From Fimenecus sp052298855 (GTDB lineage Bacteria; Bacillota; Clostridia; Oscillospirales; Acutalibacteraceae), in contig DAVZXP010000002.1 of NCBI GenBank assembly GCA_052298855.1, positions 186,001 to 250,000 of the forward strand: a DNA stretch of 64,000 nt, written 5' to 3'. The notes beneath the pieces were generated by a model. That model had not been told where the DNA came from. It did not search any database and saw nothing but the letters and a program-made list of their open reading frames with translations. The number at the start of each line of letters is the position of its first letter. Position 1 is the first letter of the stretch. The translations under genes and the position numbers were made by a program. Below are positions 24,843 through 34,700 of this stretch, in pieces.

Positions 24843-26351
24843 TTGGCAAAGTATGTAATGGCATTGGATCAGGGAACGACAAGTTCAAGGGCAATTTTGT
24901 TCGATAAGAACGGAAAGATCGTTCTCAAATCACAACACGAGTTTAATCAGATTTATCCTAAGCCCGGTTGGGTTGAGCATAATCCTATGGAAATACTCTT
25001 CTCACAATTTCAGGCTGTTACCGAGGTGCTTAGTGAAAGACGAATTTATCCGTCGGATATTGCGGCACTCGGTATAACAAATCAGCGTGAAACCACGATT
25101 TTGTGGGATAAGGGTACAGGAAAACCGATTTACAACGCTATTGTTTGGCAGTGCAGAAGAACTGCCGACATTTGCGAGGAACTTAAAAAGGACGAGGAGT
25201 TTTGCAAGTACATAAAAGACCATACGGGTCTTGTAGTTGACGCTTATTTCTCGGCGACGAAAATCAAATGGGTTCTTGACAATGTACCGGGTGCGAGAAT
25301 ACTTGCGGATGCGGGTCAGCTTCTTTTCGGTACGGTTGAGACTTGGCTTATATGGAATTTAACAGCAGGTAAGGTTCACGTAACTGACTATTCCAATGCG
25401 TCACGAACAATGTTGTTCGACGTTGATAAGCTCTGTTGGGATGAGCATATTTGCAAAAAGCTTGGCATTCCTATGTCGATTTTGCCTAAGGCTGTTCCGT
25501 CAAGTCAGGTTTACGGTAAGGTTGAGCCCGGTATTCTCGGCTTTGAGGACCTTGTCGACATACCGATTGCAGGTGCTATCGGCGACCAGCCTGCCGCTTT
25601 GTTCGGTCAGGGCTGCTTTGAGGCAGGTCAGGCCAAGAACACCTACGGTACAGGCTGCTTCTTGCTTATGAATACAGGCGAAAAGAGAGTTGAATCCCAT
25701 AACAATCTCGTTACGGGTGTTGCTTGGGGTATCGGCGATAAGGTAACCTATGCTATTGAGGGCTCGGCATTCAACGCAGGCTCTGTAATTAAATGGTTGA
25801 GAGATGATTTACATATTATCGACCACGCCGCAAGGTGTGATGAATTAGCGGAAAGCGTGCCGGATGCAGACGGAATTTATTTTGTTCCTGCGTTTACGGG
25901 TCTCGGTGCGCCGTATTGGGATATGTATGCAAGGGGAACTATCGTGGGAATTACACGAGGCATTAACCGTGCGCACATTTGCCGCTCGGTGCTTGAAGCC
26001 ATTGCCTTCCAAATGACAGATTTGCTTGAAGCTATGAAGCAGGATTCTGATATAAATCTTTACGAGCTTCGCGTTGACGGCGGCGCATCTGTATCGGATG
26101 TTATGATGCAAATTCAGTCCGACCTTATCCGCACACCTGTTAACAGACCTAAAATGGTTGAAACAACGGCTCTCGGAGCGGCATATCTTGCAGGTCTTGC
26201 TGTCGGCTTCTGGAAGGATATTGACGAGCTTTCAAAAATCCGTCAGGTCGACAAGCTCTTTGAGCCTAAGATGGAAATCGAAAAACGCAACGAACTTTAT
26301 CACGGCTGGCTTCGTGCGGTTGAGCGTTCGAGAGATTGGATAGAACACTAA
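24843..26351 (+). CDS. glpK: Glycerol kinase
   Basis: Phosphorylates glycerol to sn-glycerol-3-phosphate using ATP, feeding glycolysis or phospholipid synthesis. The 502 residues hold FGGY-kinase landmarks: DQGTTSSRA at residues 8-16, GITNQRETT (about 80), AIVWQCRRT, YGTGCFLLMNTG (about 265-276), FTGLGAPYWD and ALGAAYLAGLAVGFW near the C-terminus. The start is TTG 24843, spaced 7 bases after AGGGGTG; an in-frame GTG at 24834 overlaps that site. No glpF or glpD is adjacent, so the glycerol uptake route is not visible here. Confidence 0.97.
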   Translation: MAKYVMALDQGTTSSRAILFDKNGKIVLKSQHEFNQIYPKPGWVEHNPMEILFSQFQAVTEVLSERRIYPSDIAALGITNQRETTILWDKGTGKPIYNAIVWQCRRTADICEELKKDEEFCKYIKDHTGLVVDAYFSATKIKWVLDNVPGARILADAGQLLFGTVETWLIWNLTAGKVHVTDYSNASRTMLFDVDKLCWDEHICKKLGIPMSILPKAVPSSQVYGKVEPGILGFEDLVDIPIAGAIGDQPAALFGQGCFEAGQAKNTYGTGCFLLMNTGEKRVESHNNLVTGVAWGIGDKVTYAIEGSAFNAGSVIKWLRDDLHIIDHAARCDELAESVPDADGIYFVPAFTGLGAPYWDMYARGTIVGITRGINRAHICRSVLEAIAFQMTDLLEAMKQDSDINLYELRVDGGASVSDVMMQIQSDLIRTPVNRPKMVETTALGAAYLAGLAVGFWKDIDELSKIRQVDKLFEPKMEIEKRNELYHGWLRAVERSRDWIEH

Positions 26352-26423
26352 ACTTAAAACAAGGACTTCCATTTCCTAATTTTAAGCTTTAGGATATAAT
26401 TTTTAGTATATTTGAGGTGCAAA

Positions 26424-27596
26424 ATGGATTACGCAAAGGAATCTTTGAGACTCCACTACGAGTGGAAAGGAAAAATTGAAGTTAAGACAAGGGCAAAGGC
26501 GAACGATAAGGACGCTCTTTCTTTGGCATATACACCCGGTGTTGCTCAGCCGTGTCTTGAAATTCAAAAGGATATTTCAAAATCCTATGAGCTTACAAGA
26601 CGTTGGAACACGGTTGCAGTCGTAACCGACGGTACGGCAGTTCTCGGTCTTGGCGATATCGGACCCGAAGCAGGTATGCCTGTTATGGAGGGCAAGTGCG
26701 TTTTGTTCAAGGAGTTCGGCGACGTCGATGCCATTCCGCTTTGTGTTCGTTCAAAGGATGTTGACGAAATCGTTAATTGCATTTCACTTTTGGCAGGCTC
26801 CTTCGGCGGTGTAAACCTTGAAGATATTTCAGCACCAAGATGCTTTGAAATTGAAAGAAAGCTCAAGGAGAAAACCGATATACCGATTTTCCATGATGAC
26901 CAGCACGGTACGGCTGTTGTAGTAGCGGCGGCTGTTATCAACGCTTTGCGTGTCGTTAACAAGAAAATTGAAGATTGTACCGCAGTATTTTCAGGTGCGG
27001 GCGCGGCAGGAATTGCGATCGCAAAGCTTCTAATTTCACAGGGAATTAAGAGCGTTATTATGTGCGACAGCAAGGGTATTATCTGTAAGGGAGACGAAAC
27101 GCTTAACGATGCCAAAAAAGCAATAGCAGAGTTTACAAATCCTGAAAGAAAAACAGGCACTCTTGCCGATGCTATGAGAGGCGCAGATATATTTGTAGGT
27201 GTTTCTGCACCGGGTATTGTCAGTGAAGAGATGGTTAAATCAATGGCGGATAAGCCCATTGTTCTTCCTATGTCAAATCCCGTTCCCGAGATTATGCCCG
27301 ACCTCGCTAAAAAAGCAGGTGCGGCTGTTGTCGGCACAGGCAGAAGTGATTTCCCAAATCAGATAAACAATGTTCTTGCTTTCCCGGGAATTTTCAGGGG
27401 AACTCTTGATTGCAGAGCGAGTGATATCAACGAGGAAATGAAGATTGCTGCTGCAAGAGCGATTGCTTCTCTTGTTTCGGATGATGAGCTCAATTCCGAG
27501 TACATTTTGCCCAAGGCTTTTGACGAAAGAGTCGGCAAAACCGTTGCAAAAGCAGTTGCCGAAGCAGCAAAGGCTACCGGCGTTGCAAGAATATAA
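26424..27596 (+). CDS. NAD(P)-dependent malic enzyme (decarboxylating)
   Basis: Oxidative decarboxylation of malate to pyruvate in the cytoplasm. The 390 residues equal the short bacterial malic enzyme form without a phosphotransacetylase tail. Motifs: the catalytic Tyr in LAYTPGVAQP (about residue 35), TDGTAVLGLGDIGP, EGKCVLFKEFGDVDA, HDDQHGTAVV and the second Rossmann loop FSGAGAAGIAIA. ATG 26424 follows GAGGTG. It is 72 bases after glpK, with a TATAAT-like element near 26394, so it may have its own weak promoter. Confidence 0.95.
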   Translation: MDYAKESLRLHYEWKGKIEVKTRAKANDKDALSLAYTPGVAQPCLEIQKDISKSYELTRRWNTVAVVTDGTAVLGLGDIGPEAGMPVMEGKCVLFKEFGDVDAIPLCVRSKDVDEIVNCISLLAGSFGGVNLEDISAPRCFEIERKLKEKTDIPIFHDDQHGTAVVVAAAVINALRVVNKKIEDCTAVFSGAGAAGIAIAKLLISQGIKSVIMCDSKGIICKGDETLNDAKKAIAEFTNPERKTGTLADAMRGADIFVGVSAPGIVSEEMVKSMADKPIVLPMSNPVPEIMPDLAKKAGAAVVGTGRSDFPNQINNVLAFPGIFRGTLDCRASDINEEMKIAAARAIASLVSDDELNSEYILPKAFDERVGKTVAKAVAEAAKATGVARI

Positions 27597-27611
27597 TTAA
27601 AATGCTATAAC
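27583..27611 (+). promoter_or_regulatory. Promoter for the two small membrane protein genes
   Basis: TTGCAA (27583-27588), 17-base spacer and TATAAC (27606-27611), overlapping the malic enzyme stop and ending 30 bases before the next ATG. Confidence 0.55.
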
Positions 27612-27641
27612 ACATATAAAACAATAAAAGGAGATATAAGT

Positions 27642-28058
27642 ATGGCTTGTTTTGTAGTTCCTGTTGCCGAGGCTGTTATCGCTACGGCTGCAAAAAAAGT
27701 AATTGAAAAGAAAGAGGAAACAGTTGCCAAAGAATCTGCTGTTGGCACAATCGAAGCAAAAACAACTAACAAAATTCCGTTTTCAAGAAAGCTTGGTTGG
27801 TTGACCAAACTTCTTTGGGGCGGTTCGTTCCTTCTTGCTTTTGAACACCTTTGGCACGGTGAAATTGTTCCTTATTTCCCATTCTTAACTGCAATGAGTA
27901 ATCCTGAGGATACTGCAGAAATGCTTCACGAAATGGCAACGGTTGGCGTTACAATGGCATTACTTGTGACTGCGGTTTGGTGCGTAATGCTTATTGTTTC
28001 TTCGGTAATTGAAAAGAGAGCTGAAAAAACAACACAGCAGGATAAAATATCTGATTAA
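27642..28058 (+). CDS. Small two-helix membrane protein, unknown
   Basis: A 138-residue protein with no family I recognise. The first 50 residues are Ala/Glu/Lys-rich (VIEKKEETVAKES), followed by two hydrophobic segments (about 58-75 and 103-123) and a short charged C-terminus. A His-bearing loop (FEHLWHGEIVPYFP) lies between the helices. ATG 27642 follows AAAGGAG. It is 14 bases ahead of a second small membrane protein, so the pair probably act together; a terminator closes the unit. Possibly a membrane accessory pair, but nothing in the sequence says for what. Confidence 0.75.
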   Translation: MACFVVPVAEAVIATAAKKVIEKKEETVAKESAVGTIEAKTTNKIPFSRKLGWLTKLLWGGSFLLAFEHLWHGEIVPYFPFLTAMSNPEDTAEMLHEMATVGVTMALLVTAVWCVMLIVSSVIEKRAEKTTQQDKISD

Positions 28059-28072
28059 AGGAATTAAATATT

Positions 28073-28384
28073 ATGACACTGTTAATTACAACCATCGCTG
28101 CTACTGTATGCACGGTTATTTGGTACAAAAACGCAGACAAGAATGAGCTTCGCCTCGATGTTCCTTGTTGGATGTTCTGGGGTGCCTCGATTATGTGGTT
28201 TGTTGATGCGATATTCGAGTATGCCGAAATGGGTAGTGAATACTTTACTCCCGAAATTTCAGATATGCTCAACGACACATTCTTGGGTTTTTCTGTAATA
28301 GCTCTCGGACTTGTCGTTTGGACAGCTGTTCTTTTAATAAAAGACCCAAAAGGCGTTTTGAAAGCAAAGCTTTTTAAGAAATGA
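28073..28384 (+). CDS. Small membrane protein, unknown
   Basis: A 103-residue protein with three hydrophobic segments (about residues 1-17, 34-52 and 73-92) separated by short acidic loops (NADKNELRLD; YAEMGSEYFTPEI). Start ATG 28073, preceded by AAGGAATT; 14 bases after the preceding membrane protein stop. No family recognised. The lack of a signal or motif leaves only the inference that it partners the upstream two-helix protein. Confidence 0.72.
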   Translation: MTLLITTIAATVCTVIWYKNADKNELRLDVPCWMFWGASIMWFVDAIFEYAEMGSEYFTPEISDMLNDTFLGFSVIALGLVVWTAVLLIKDPKGVLKAKLFKK

Positions 28385-28395
28385 TTTGAGAATTG

Positions 28396-28428
28396 AAAAA
28401 GACCTGACGTTTGTCAGGTCTTTTTTTA
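28396..28428 (+). terminator. Rho-independent terminator
   Basis: AAAGACCTGAC/GTCAGGTCTTT hairpin with seven or more T residues; closes the small membrane protein unit. Confidence 0.93.
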
Positions 28429-28446
28429 TGCGTTTTGTAACTGTTT

Positions 28447-29655
28447 TTATTTGTAGTCTCTTCCTGTTAAATAGTACCAAGCGGCAACGTATTTGTCAGA
28501 AGAACGGGGACGCTTTGAAGATAAAAGATAATAGGTTGAGTCCTCATCAATAATAACAAGGTTTTGCGATGAAGCATTCTGAACTCTTTTAAGCTTATCA
28601 AGCTTGAGAACTATTGTATTTTCTTCTTCAACAAGCTCAAAGCGATCCTTGTAAAGATTGATTGTTGTATGCTCGGAAAGGGTGTGAGGTTCATTGTCGA
28701 TAACAGTTGAAACTGTCTGTTCCTCTTCAGAAATAATTACGCCGTCATCAGCAGATAAGAGAATATTTTTCCATTCTTTTCTCTGCCATTTATCCCAATC
28801 AAGAACATTATCGAAGATAACCTCGTTTTTGTCACTGTGCCAAAAAGCATCTTCACCTTGCGTAACGGTATATCCACATTCGCAAGTAAATTCGTTGTCT
28901 TTTGAGTGAAGAGTGTCAACCTTGCGGCATTTAGGACAAACATAGAGAAGTCTCTCTGCATATTCGGCAAGTTTTTCACCTGAATATGTATGAGGATTTT
29001 TTCTTTGCTCCTCATATGCGTTGACATAAATATCACGCTTGATAATCTCGTTTATTTCGTCAACGGAATATTTACTCAATTCCTCGGGACTGTATTCATT
29101 TACAACTTTTCCGTGCACGGGACCGTTTCTGCCGACATGTGCCCATCTCGGCTTGCGAAGATATCCGCCGACTGTTCTGAATGTTATAAGAGCAACTCCG
29201 GAATCCTTAACAAGCTTGCCTGTGTTGGGGGAAATATAGCCCGTTTCACCGTTTGTTGTAACCATACCTTCGGCGTGAAGTCCTACGGGAATATCTGCTC
29301 GGAGGTTTTCGAGAATTTCCTCAACCAACATATCCGAGGATTTATTTCTTTCTTTTACAATAACACCCTCAAGCGTTCCGAGAAGAAATTTTGCAATCGG
29401 ATTAAGTCTTAAAAGGAAATCGGCAGCTACAAATCGAATGTATCTGTTCAAGGCAACCATTTGATAACCCGGATCATATATGTCGGTGTGGTTTCCGATA
29501 ATAATAAAGGTTTCGTGTTTCGGGGTGTACGGCTCAACCGTTGCGTGAAGATTTTTCATAAGCTTCGGTGCGACAACAGCTATCATTACCTTGATAAATC
29601 TTTTTGCCGTTCCGTAGTATCTTCTGATTCTTTTTCTGCTTTTAGGCTTATCCAT
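28447..29655 (-). CDS. PlsC-like acyltransferase with C-terminal zinc ribbon
   Basis: A 402-residue 1-acyl-sn-glycerol-3-phosphate acyltransferase family protein. Acyltransferase motifs are clear: NHTDIYDPGY (NHxxxxD, about residue 54) and the later EGMVT block (about 131). The C-terminal 170 residues add a CPKC...CECG zinc ribbon (about 249-270) and a beta-rich tail, unlike minimal PlsC. ATG 29655 overlaps the end of the acyl-CoA ligase gene by 8 bases, so translation is coupled: ligase activates an acyl chain, this enzyme probably transfers it. The precise acceptor is unknown. Confidence 0.85.
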   Translation of the reverse strand: MDKPKSRKRIRRYYGTAKRFIKVMIAVVAPKLMKNLHATVEPYTPKHETFIIIGNHTDIYDPGYQMVALNRYIRFVAADFLLRLNPIAKFLLGTLEGVIVKERNKSSDMLVEEILENLRADIPVGLHAEGMVTTNGETGYISPNTGKLVKDSGVALITFRTVGGYLRKPRWAHVGRNGPVHGKVVNEYSPEELSKYSVDEINEIIKRDIYVNAYEEQRKNPHTYSGEKLAEYAERLLYVCPKCRKVDTLHSKDNEFTCECGYTVTQGEDAFWHSDKNEVIFDNVLDWDKWQRKEWKNILLSADDGVIISEEEQTVSTVIDNEPHTLSEHTTINLYKDRFELVEEENTIVLKLDKLKRVQNASSQNLVIIDEDSTYYLLSSKRPRSSDKYVAAWYYLTGRDYK

Positions 29656-31336
29656 TCTTTTCTGCTTCCTCTTCAAGTGTATGATATGCTACTTTACCTA
29701 CAAGTGTTCTCGGCAAAGCGTCTCTGAACTCAATTTCCTTGGGCCACTCATACCTGTCAAGATAAGGCTTGCAGAAGTCCTTAATTCTTTCCTTTTCGCC
29801 TGCGGTTGCGGGAACACCCTCGTTAAGAACGATATAAGCTCTGATTTTCTGCATCTTATAAGGATCTTTAACGCCGATAACACAGCAGTAGTTAACATCG
29901 GGACACTTGTCAATAACATCTTCAATTCGTGACGGATAAACGTTGTAACCGCTTGTAACGATCATACGCTTAATTCTCTGCTTGAAGTAAACAAAGCCCT
30001 CGTCGTCCATATAGCCCATATCGCCCGTAAAGAGCCATTTTGTACCGTTTTCGTCATATTTAAGAGTGTCGTTTGTCTCTTGCTCCTCTTTAAGATAGCC
30101 GAGCATAAGAGTCGGACCTGAAAGTATGATTTCGCCGTCCTTGCCGAGCGGCACCTCGTTAAATGTACCCGGTTCAACAATTTTATAAGTAGTATCACGC
30201 AAGGGAAGACCGATACTGCCGGGCTTTGAACGGTCAAAGGGAGTAACACAGCTTGCTGTAACACATTCGGTAAGACCGTAGCCCTCACGGATTTGAATGT
30301 TTGCGTTGTGGTCTCTCAAGAATTTATCGGCTTTCTTTTTAAGCTCGGGGCTTAAAGCGTCGCCGCCCGAGAATACACCGACAAGGAAGGAAAGATCCTG
30401 ACCGTTGAAGCGGTCTGTTTCAAACAATGCCTGATAAAGCGTCGGAACGCCTGCAATGAAGTTCGGCTTTTTCTTTAAAACTGTTTTTGCATAAGAATCG
30501 GTTGTAAACTGCGGCATAAGAATACAGCGTGCACCGTTAATAAGTATTGTGTGAATACCGATACCGAGACCGAAGCCGTGAAAAATCGGCATAACCGAAA
30601 GGAACGAGCACTTGTCGTTGAGATTAACGCCGCAAATTTCAGCAATTTGCATACCGATAGCGTTAAAGCTCAAGTCAGAGAGCATAATACCTTTTTGCTT
30701 TCCGCTTGTACCGCCGCTGTAAAGGATAACGGCAGTTTCATCCTTTCTGTAATCAACAGGGGGAAGTGTAACGCCCTTTCCTGATTTTACAAGGTCCGTC
30801 CAAAGAAAATCCCCCTTTCTGTCGGGGTACTTCATATTCTTAGTGTTCTTTGCAACGCAGTAAACAACACCGAGCGGAAGCGGTAATTCGTCCTGAATTC
30901 TTGCAACGATAATTCTTGCGTTTGTGCTTGATTCGTCAACCGCTGCCTTGACCTTTTCATAAAACATATCCATAGTAAGAATCATTTTGCTCTCTGAAAA
31001 ATCAAGATAGAAAGTGATGTTTTTCTGTGCCGAAAGGGGGTGCACCATATTTGCAATAGCACCGATTCTGTTAAGTGCATAAAGGCAAATAATTCCCTGC
31101 GGAGTATTAGGCATACAAATTGTAACCTTATCGCCACGCTTAATGCCGTTTTTTACAAAGCCTCTTGCGACATCTTCAATATGTTTTACAAACTGAGTAT
31201 ATGTAGTAAGCTTGCCCTGAAAGTCATAAGCAATAGCTTTCGGGTAAGTGTTTTTTGCCATTTCAACGGCTCCGAACATTGTAGTTTCGGGGTACGGATG
31301 TACCTGTGGTGTGGGATCAAGTTTGCTTCTTTCCAT
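29648..31336 (-). CDS. AMP-forming acyl-CoA synthetase/ligase
   Basis: A 562-residue ANL-superfamily enzyme that activates a carboxylic acid as acyl-AMP and then acyl-CoA. Key motifs: P-loop YSGGTSGKQKG (about residue 178), the GYGLTE adenine-binding stretch (about 332), TGDMGYMDDEGF (about 420) and KRMIVTSGYNVYPSRIE with a C-terminal catalytic Lys (VGKVAY). No signal peptide. ATG 31336 follows GAGGAG; the in-frame ATG upstream at 31366 lacks a site. Paired with the acyltransferase downstream, suggesting fatty acid salvage into lipid. Confidence 0.9.
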   Translation of the reverse strand: MERSKLDPTPQVHPYPETTMFGAVEMAKNTYPKAIAYDFQGKLTTYTQFVKHIEDVARGFVKNGIKRGDKVTICMPNTPQGIICLYALNRIGAIANMVHPLSAQKNITFYLDFSESKMILTMDMFYEKVKAAVDESSTNARIIVARIQDELPLPLGVVYCVAKNTKNMKYPDRKGDFLWTDLVKSGKGVTLPPVDYRKDETAVILYSGGTSGKQKGIMLSDLSFNAIGMQIAEICGVNLNDKCSFLSVMPIFHGFGLGIGIHTILINGARCILMPQFTTDSYAKTVLKKKPNFIAGVPTLYQALFETDRFNGQDLSFLVGVFSGGDALSPELKKKADKFLRDHNANIQIREGYGLTECVTASCVTPFDRSKPGSIGLPLRDTTYKIVEPGTFNEVPLGKDGEIILSGPTLMLGYLKEEQETNDTLKYDENGTKWLFTGDMGYMDDEGFVYFKQRIKRMIVTSGYNVYPSRIEDVIDKCPDVNYCCVIGVKDPYKMQKIRAYIVLNEGVPATAGEKERIKDFCKPYLDRYEWPKEIEFRDALPRTLVGKVAYHTLEEEAEKNG

Positions 31337-31371
31337 TTCTTCTCCTCGGTTCCTTTTAATAATCACATAAT

Positions 31372-31400
31372 ATTATAGTCAATTTAATGACCGATTGCAA
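31372..31400 (-). promoter_or_regulatory. Promoter of the acyl-CoA ligase unit
   Basis: Minus-strand TTGCAA (31395-31400), 17-base spacer and TATAAT (31372-31377). Confidence 0.75.
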
Positions 31401-31583
31401 TATTAAAACATTAAATTATGAACTGAGTATAAATAAATGGAAAAAAGGAGCAAAATTTTGATGATAAATTTAATAATTGTCGGCGAAATGGAATTATATC
31501 TCATAGTGTATGGCGGTGGCTTGCTACCGCCGTTTAATCACAACAAATTAACGGTTACAAATAATTATATTTTTATATTATAT

Positions 31584-31655
31584 CGTAGGGGCGAACTGGG
31601 TTCGCCCGTTTTTAATTTGCTATGAATTGACGGGCGACCGAGGGTCGCCCCTACG
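31584..31655. repeat. REP-like doublet of two inverted palindromic units
   Basis: The 365-base gap between the ligase gene and carB holds no convincing gene. It contains two 25-base units in opposite orientation: CGTAGGGGCGA...TTCGCCCG (31584-31608) and CGGGCGAC...TCGCCCCTACG (31631-31655). Each unit is itself a GGGCGA/TCGCCC palindrome, and the outer CGTAGGGGCGA ends mirror each other. A further GGCGGT/ACCGCC hairpin lies near 31503-31523. The pattern resembles dispersed intergenic palindromes; it may also end carB transcription. Confidence 0.75.
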
Positions 31656-31701
31656 GTTGTCCGTTTATTTTAATATCATTTTATATGAAAATTTTCACAA
31701 G

Positions 31702-34700
31702 CTACGAATCAATAGTTGAAATTCCCATTGTAATTTCTTCAAGCACATCAAGGAGCACCTTAACCGTGTCAAGTGATGTAAAGGTTGTAATTCCGTTTTC
31801 AACAGCGCAGTTTCTGATTGCAACGCCGTCCTCATAGTGAACGCCTGAGAGAATTGCCCTTGTGTTCACAATATAACTGACATAGCCTGCTCTTATCGCT
31901 TCAAGGATTTCCGTACTACCCTCGCTCAGCTTTTTCAAAACTCTTGTTCTTATACCGTGAGCCTTTAAGAAATCCGCAGTACCGATAGTCGCCTCAATAT
32001 TAAAGCCCATATCGTAAAAGCGTTTTACAAGCGGCAGTGCTTCCTCTTTGTCCTCGTCGGCAAGGGTTACGATAACAGTACCGTAGTTTTGCAGCTTTAA
32101 CCCCGAGGCGATAAGAGATTTGTACATAGCTCTGTGAAGCTTATCATCATAACCGATAGCCTCACCGGTTGATTTCATTTCGGGTGAAAGATATGCGTCC
32201 ATACCACGAAGCTTTGAGAATGAAAAAGCGGGGGATTTAACATACCAACGATTTTTTTCTTTGGGATAAAGCTCGAAAATTCCCTGTTCCTTTAAGCTTA
32301 TTCCGAGAATTGCATAAGTCGCAATATCCGCAAGTGAATAACCTGTGGATTTTGAAAGAAAAGGAACTGTTCTTGACGAACGTGGATTTACTTCGATTAT
32401 ATAAACATTCTCGTTTTCATCAACGATAAATTGTATGTTGTAAAGACCGACAATGCCGATTCCCAAGCCGAGCCGCTTTGCATAGTCAAGGATGGTGCCT
32501 TTTACCTTGTCCGATACGCTGAAGGTTGGATATACGCTCATAGAGTCTCCCGAGTGAACGCCCGTTCTTTCGACAAGCTCCATAATTCCGGGGATAAATA
32601 CATCCTTTCCGTCGCAGATGGCGTCAACCTCAAGTTCTTTACCTTTTATATATTTGTCAACCAATACAGGCTTGTTTTCGTCAATCTCAACAGCTGTTTT
32701 AAGGTAGTGACGAAGGTCAGCCTCTTTTGCGACGATTTGCATTGCCCTGCCGCCTAAAACAAATGACGGGCGAACAAGCACAGGGTAACCGATTTCTTTT
32801 GCGGCACATATTCCGTCCTCAATGTTAGTAACGGCACAGCCCTTTGGCTGCGGAATATTAAGCTCAACAAGCAGCTTTTCAAACAAATCTCTGTTTTCGG
32901 CTTTATCTATTGCTGCACAGTCCGTTCCGATAATTTTTACACCGTATTCGTCAAGCGGCTCTGCAAGATTTACAGCCGTCTGACCGCCGAGAGAAACAAT
33001 AACGCCGTCAGGACTTTCAAGCGTTATAATGTTCATTACGTCCTCAACGCACAGAGGCTCGAAATAGAGCTTGTCGGAGGTTGTGTAGTCGGTTGAAACG
33101 GTTTCGGGATTATTGTTAATTATTATAGCCTCGTAGCCTGCTTCCTTAATTGTCTTTACGGCGTGAACGGTTGAGTAGTCAAACTCTACCCCTTGACCTA
33201 TACGAATCGGACCCGAGCCGAGAACAATTATTTTTTTACGGTCGGACACAACGGACTCGTTTTCCTCTTCGTAGGTTGAGTAAAAATAGGGAACATAGCT
33301 TTTGAATTCGGAGGCACACGTGTCAATCATCTTGTATGTCGGCATAATACCGTGCTTTTTACGCAATTCAAAAATTTCTCTCGATGTCATATCCCAGAGA
33401 TAGCCGATTTCAATATCGGAAAATCCGTTTTTCTTTGCATATTTAAGATAATCAACGCTACCGCTGTTTGCTTTCAATTCTCTTTCAATATCAACAATAT
33501 TCCTTATTTTTCTTAGGAATAAAAGGTCGATTTTTGTAAGCGAATTCAGCTCTTCGACGGATATGCTTCTGCGTAACAGCTCGGCAAGTGCAAAAATTCT
33601 GTCGTCAGTTCCTATTTTGATATATTCACACAAGTCCTCGGTAGACATATCGTCAAATTTAGCTATATGGAGATGATACGCACCTATTTCAAGTGAGCGA
33701 ACAGCTTTTAACAGGCTTTCCTCAATCGTTCTGCCTACGCTCATAACCTCGCCCGTTGCTTTCATTTGTGTACTCAAGGAATTATTTGCATCTGTGAATT
33801 TGTCAAACGGAAAGCGTGGCATTTTCGTTACAACATAGTCAAGTGCAGGCTCAAATGAAGCAAGTGTATTTGCAAGATGAATTTCATCAAGGCACAGTCC
33901 AACGCTTATTTTGGCGGAAACTCTTGCTATCGGATAACCGCTTGCCTTAGAAGCGAGTGCCGAAGATCGTGATACTCTCGGGTTTACCTCGATAAGATAA
34001 TATTGGAACGATTTCGGGTCAAGCGCAAACTGAACGTTACAGCCGCCCTCGATTTTCAAAGCTCTGATTATTTTAAGTGCGCTGTCACGGAGCATATGGT
34101 ATTCCTTGTTTGTAAGCGTTTGCGAGGGACAAACGACAATTGAGTCGCCCGTATGTATTCCAACAGGGTCAACATTTTCCATATTACAAATTGTGATAGC
34201 GGTGTCCTCCGAGTCACGGATAACCTCATATTCAATTTCCTTGTAGCCCTTGACGCTTTTTTCAATAAGCACCTGATGAACAGGGGATTGAGCTAACGCA
34301 TTTTTTATAAGCTCTGTAAATTCCTCTCTGTTTTCGGCAAAGCCGCCGCCCGTTCCGCCGAGTGTGAACGCAGGTCTCAAAACAACGGGATAACCGATTT
34401 CTTCTGCAACCTTAAAGCCCTCTTCTTCTGTGTTTGCAATTTCAGACGGGAGAATCGGCTCGCCTATGTTAACGCAAAGCTCCTTGAAAAGCTCTCTGTC
34501 CTCGGCTTTTTTAATGCTGTCGCTTTTTGTGCCGAGCAGCTCGACGTTACATTCACGAAGAACGCCCTTTTCCTCAAGCTGCATTGCAAGATTAAGTCCT
34601 GTCTGTCCGCCTATACCTGCTAAAATAGCGTCGGGACGCTCTTTGCGCACGATTTTAGCAATGTATTCAAGAGTCAGCGGCTCCATATATACCTTATCCG

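Noticed and set aside
31437..31625. 62-codon plus-strand frame
   Set aside because: It has a GGAG-like site but runs through the palindromic repeat unit and lacks any protein-like pattern.
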